From Clostridia bacterium (GTDB lineage: Bacteria; Bacillota; Clostridia; Oscillospirales; CAG-272): a stretch of DNA of 6,702 nucleotides. Positions 4,721 through 6,702 of the stretch are shown piece by piece. Below the pieces are notes generated by a model that worked only from the letters and a program-made list of their open reading frames with translations, had not been told where the DNA came from and searched no databases. Both the position numbers and the translations under genes were made by a program. The stretch covers positions 1-6,702 of the forward strand of contig CAADYQ010000129.1 of NCBI GenBank assembly GCA_900753295.1. The letters run 5' to 3'. How positions within the stretch are numbered: the stretch's first letter is position 1; each line of letters opens with the position of its first letter.

Positions 4721-6532
4721 ATGACAGGCGAAAAGTTCACTTTAATGCAATACTCAATAAGCGCAATACTTGGTTTGATTGAGGCTGAGGATTTTGTTAT
4801 CCCGGAAATACAGCGCCCGTTTGTTTGGAAAAGAAGTCAGGTTCGCGACTTGATTGACTCTCTGTACAACGGATATCCGACAGGGTACATAATTACTTGG
4901 AAAAACCCGGATGTTCAGACCAAAGACGGCGGAAAAGCAAACGGTAAGAAAGTTCTGATAGACGGTCAACAGCGTGTAACCGCACTTATGGCAGCGATTG
5001 CAGGAAGAGAAGTGTTGGATGAAGATTTTAATTTTGACAGAATTAAGATTGCATTCAATCCGCTTGCAACAGATGCATCTAAACGTTTTGCTGTTCAGGA
5101 CGCCTCCCACTTAAAGGATAAGAAATGGATTCCCGATATATCGGTCGTATTTGACAGCAATTTTGATTCGTTTGATTTTGCTATAGCATATTGTGCGGCA
5201 AATGATGGTGTTAAGCCGAATGATGTTAATAAGGCAGTTACTGAACTTAAAGGTATTGCCAATCGTCAAATTGGCGTTATAGAGTTGGATCATTCTCTTG
5301 ACATTGATGAAGTAACTGAAATTTTTATACGTATAAATTCAAAAGGGACAGCACTCAGTCAATCCGATTTTGTTATGTCGAAGATGGGATCGGATACAGA
5401 ACATGGTGGCAATGTGCTGAGAAAAACGGTGGATTATTTTTGCCACCTTGCCGTTAAGCCGGAATTCTATTCTCAAATGGTTCATGATAAGGAATTCCAA
5501 ATGTCTCAGTATGCCGATAAAATAAAATGGCTGGCAAAGGATTATGATGATATATATGATCCTGATTACGGTGACATGCTTCGCGTTTCTTTTATGCATC
5601 AATTTCGCAGGGGAAAACTTGCTGATCTCGTAAGTTTGCTTTCCGGAAGAGACTTTGAAACAAAGGAGTACCGAGATGACATCGTGGATGTTTCCTATCA
5701 GAAGCTTGATAAGGGTATTCAGAACTTTATAAACGAGTATAACTTTGCACAGTTTATAATAGCAATCAAAGGTGCAGGATTTATCTCAAACAAATTGCTG
5801 AATTCGGCGATGACGCTTGATTTTGCATATACGCTTTATCTGATGTTGCTTGACGATCCTGCGATTCCCAATGTACAGATTAAACGATTTGTTCAAAAAT
5901 GGTTTGTTATGTCAACCCTCACTTCGCGCTACATCGGTTCTCCGGAGACTATTATGGACAGAGATATGCGTAGCATTGGGGAAAAGGGATTTTTGAATTT
6001 CCTTGCTGAAGTCGAAGCATCATCATTGTCAGATTCATTCTGGGCGGTTACGCTCCCCCAGAATCTTGAGACTTCTTCTGTAAATAGCCCGGCGTTTAAT
6101 GTTTTTATTGCGGCACAAGTTAATTTGAATTGCAATTCGTTGCTTATGAATGGCACTAAAGTTTCGGATTTAATAACGATCGCCGGGGATGTGCATCATA
6201 TTTTCCCGCGCGCTTATCTAAAGAACAATGGTGTTGATAACAAAACAAAATATAATCAGGTGGCAAATTATATATATCTCGATACTCAGGTGAATAAAGC
6301 AATCAGCGATGACGCCCCGTGTGTATATTTTACAAGAGCACGAAGGCAGTGTGATACAAAAGAAATTGTTCTCGGTAATATCTCCGATGCGGAACTGCTT
6401 GCAGTTAACCTTTCCGAAAACTGTATTCCTGATAATGTCGATAAAATGGATGTTTCCTCCTATGAAACTTTCCTGCTTGAACGTCGTAAGATGATGGCGG
6501 ATCTGATTAAAAAATACTACAAAGGGCTTTGA
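4721..6532 (+). CDS. DUF262 and HNH (DUF1524-like) nuclease-type protein, GmrSD-like
   Basis: A 603-residue single-chain protein with two recognisable ends. The N-terminal DUF262 (ParB/Srx-type) domain, about 8-220, has IPEIQRPFVW (27-36), SLYNGYPTGYIITW (47-60), the nucleotide-related DGQQR (81-85) and FIRINSKGTALSQSD (202-216). The middle (about 225-470) is helical and unassigned. The C-terminal His-Me/HNH finger has GDVHHIFP (489-496) with H492/H493, YNQVANYIYLD (511-521) with N516, and N525-K526, resembling DUF1524. Known relatives include GmrSD, BrxU and SspE, in which DUF262 binds or hydrolyses nucleotide and/or senses modified DNA and the HNH domain cuts it. A defence (type IV restriction-like) role is therefore inferred. 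No methyltransferase or phosphorothioation genes are in view. The gene is visibly AT-richer than those to its left, suggesting transfer. Its ribosome site is AAAGGTG (4703-4709), a rather long 11 bases from the ATG; M9 is an alternative start. It starts 7 bases after the NUDIX stop. Confidence 0.88.
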   Translation: MTGEKFTLMQYSISAILGLIEAEDFVIPEIQRPFVWKRSQVRDLIDSLYNGYPTGYIITWKNPDVQTKDGGKANGKKVLIDGQQRVTALMAAIAGREVLDEDFNFDRIKIAFNPLATDASKRFAVQDASHLKDKKWIPDISVVFDSNFDSFDFAIAYCAANDGVKPNDVNKAVTELKGIANRQIGVIELDHSLDIDEVTEIFIRINSKGTALSQSDFVMSKMGSDTEHGGNVLRKTVDYFCHLAVKPEFYSQMVHDKEFQMSQYADKIKWLAKDYDDIYDPDYGDMLRVSFMHQFRRGKLADLVSLLSGRDFETKEYRDDIVDVSYQKLDKGIQNFINEYNFAQFIIAIKGAGFISNKLLNSAMTLDFAYTLYLMLLDDPAIPNVQIKRFVQKWFVMSTLTSRYIGSPETIMDRDMRSIGEKGFLNFLAEVEASSLSDSFWAVTLPQNLETSSVNSPAFNVFIAAQVNLNCNSLLMNGTKVSDLITIAGDVHHIFPRAYLKNNGVDNKTKYNQVANYIYLDTQVNKAISDDAPCVYFTRARRQCDTKEIVLGNISDAELLAVNLSENCIPDNVDKMDVSSYETFLLERRKMMADLIKKYYKGL

Positions 6533-6536
6533 GCAA

Positions 6537-6702
6537 ATGATTAAAGAACTTATGCACGATCCGATTTTCCTCGCCGGGAAGTCGGAGACTGCAACAAAAG
6601 AAGATTTACCTGTCGTACAAGACCTGCTCGACACGCTGATGGCGAACAAGGAGGTCTGCGTCGGCATGGCGGCGAATATGATCGGCGTGAAAAAACGCAT
6701 CA
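6537..6702 (+). CDS. Peptide deformylase-like protein, N-terminal part
   Basis: The gene starts four bases after the DUF262 stop and runs off the right edge; 55 full codons are visible. AAAGGG (6521-6526), inside the end of the preceding gene, can serve as ribosome site ten bases from the ATG. Visible sequence: MIKELMHDPIFLAGKS (1-16), a helix DLPVVQDLLDTLMANKE (23-39), and CVGMAANMIGVKKRI (41-55). This matches the start of the deformylase fold, which in the standard enzyme (Fe/Zn removal of N-formyl from new proteins) reads IVxxPDPxLR, a helix, then motif I GLAAPQIG. Here motif I is GMAANMIG, so the conserved glutamine that helps position the metal-bound water is methionine. From memory, similar divergent paralogues occur in Clostridia and are annotated peptide deformylase. 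The metal-binding EGCLS and HExxH motifs are beyond the window, so activity is undecided. Confidence 0.75.
   Translation, partial: MIKELMHDPIFLAGKSETATKEDLPVVQDLLDTLMANKEVCVGMAANMIGVKKRI

Noticed and set aside
6218..6700. 160-codon minus-strand frame
   Set aside because: It is antisense to the HNH domain of the DUF262 protein and to the deformylase-like gene, both of which have clear motifs on the plus strand.

Overview
The window looks like chromosomal DNA from a GC-rich member of the class Clostridia, probably a gut-type Oscillospiraceae/Ruminococcaceae-like bacterium. The basis is the end of a TmcAL (YlbM-type) gene, a YerB-like DUF3048 lipoprotein, strong AAGGAGG-type ribosome sites and simple hairpin-plus-T terminators. 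All convincing genes lie on the + strand. No tRNA, rRNA, CRISPR array, insertion sequence or integrase was seen.

Left part (1-3584, GC-rich, housekeeping-like): the 3' end of a tRNA(Met) cytidine acetate ligase gene (1-390); a strong promoter (449-477) driving a 100-residue protein of unknown function (517-819); a DUF3048 lipoprotein (865-2088) with no recognisable ribosome site, separated from the small gene by two competing hairpins; a large branched terminator that looks bidirectional (2116-2191); and a monocistronic M20D-type amidohydrolase (2294-3523) closed by a 17-bp perfect stem-loop terminator (3540-3584).

Right part (3585-6702): a good promoter (3643-3671) precedes what looks like one tight operon. 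It contains a low-molecular-weight protein phosphatase (3835-4311), a MutT-like NUDIX hydrolase (4327-4713), a 603-residue DUF262 plus HNH nuclease-like protein (4721-6532) and the start of a peptide-deformylase-like protein (6537 to the window end). The gaps between these genes are 15, 7 and 4 bases. The DUF262/HNH gene is visibly AT-richer than everything to its left, which suggests horizontal acquisition. It has the two-domain layout of GmrSD-type (type IV) restriction proteins and of SspE/BrxU-like defence nucleases, so it is the best candidate for an anti-phage function here.

The most interesting question is whether the phosphatase, NUDIX and deformylase-like genes work with the DUF262 nuclease or are merely co-transcribed with it. 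A short open frame (3663-3830) before the phosphatase reads like protein but its start collides with the promoter, so it may be a gene remnant.
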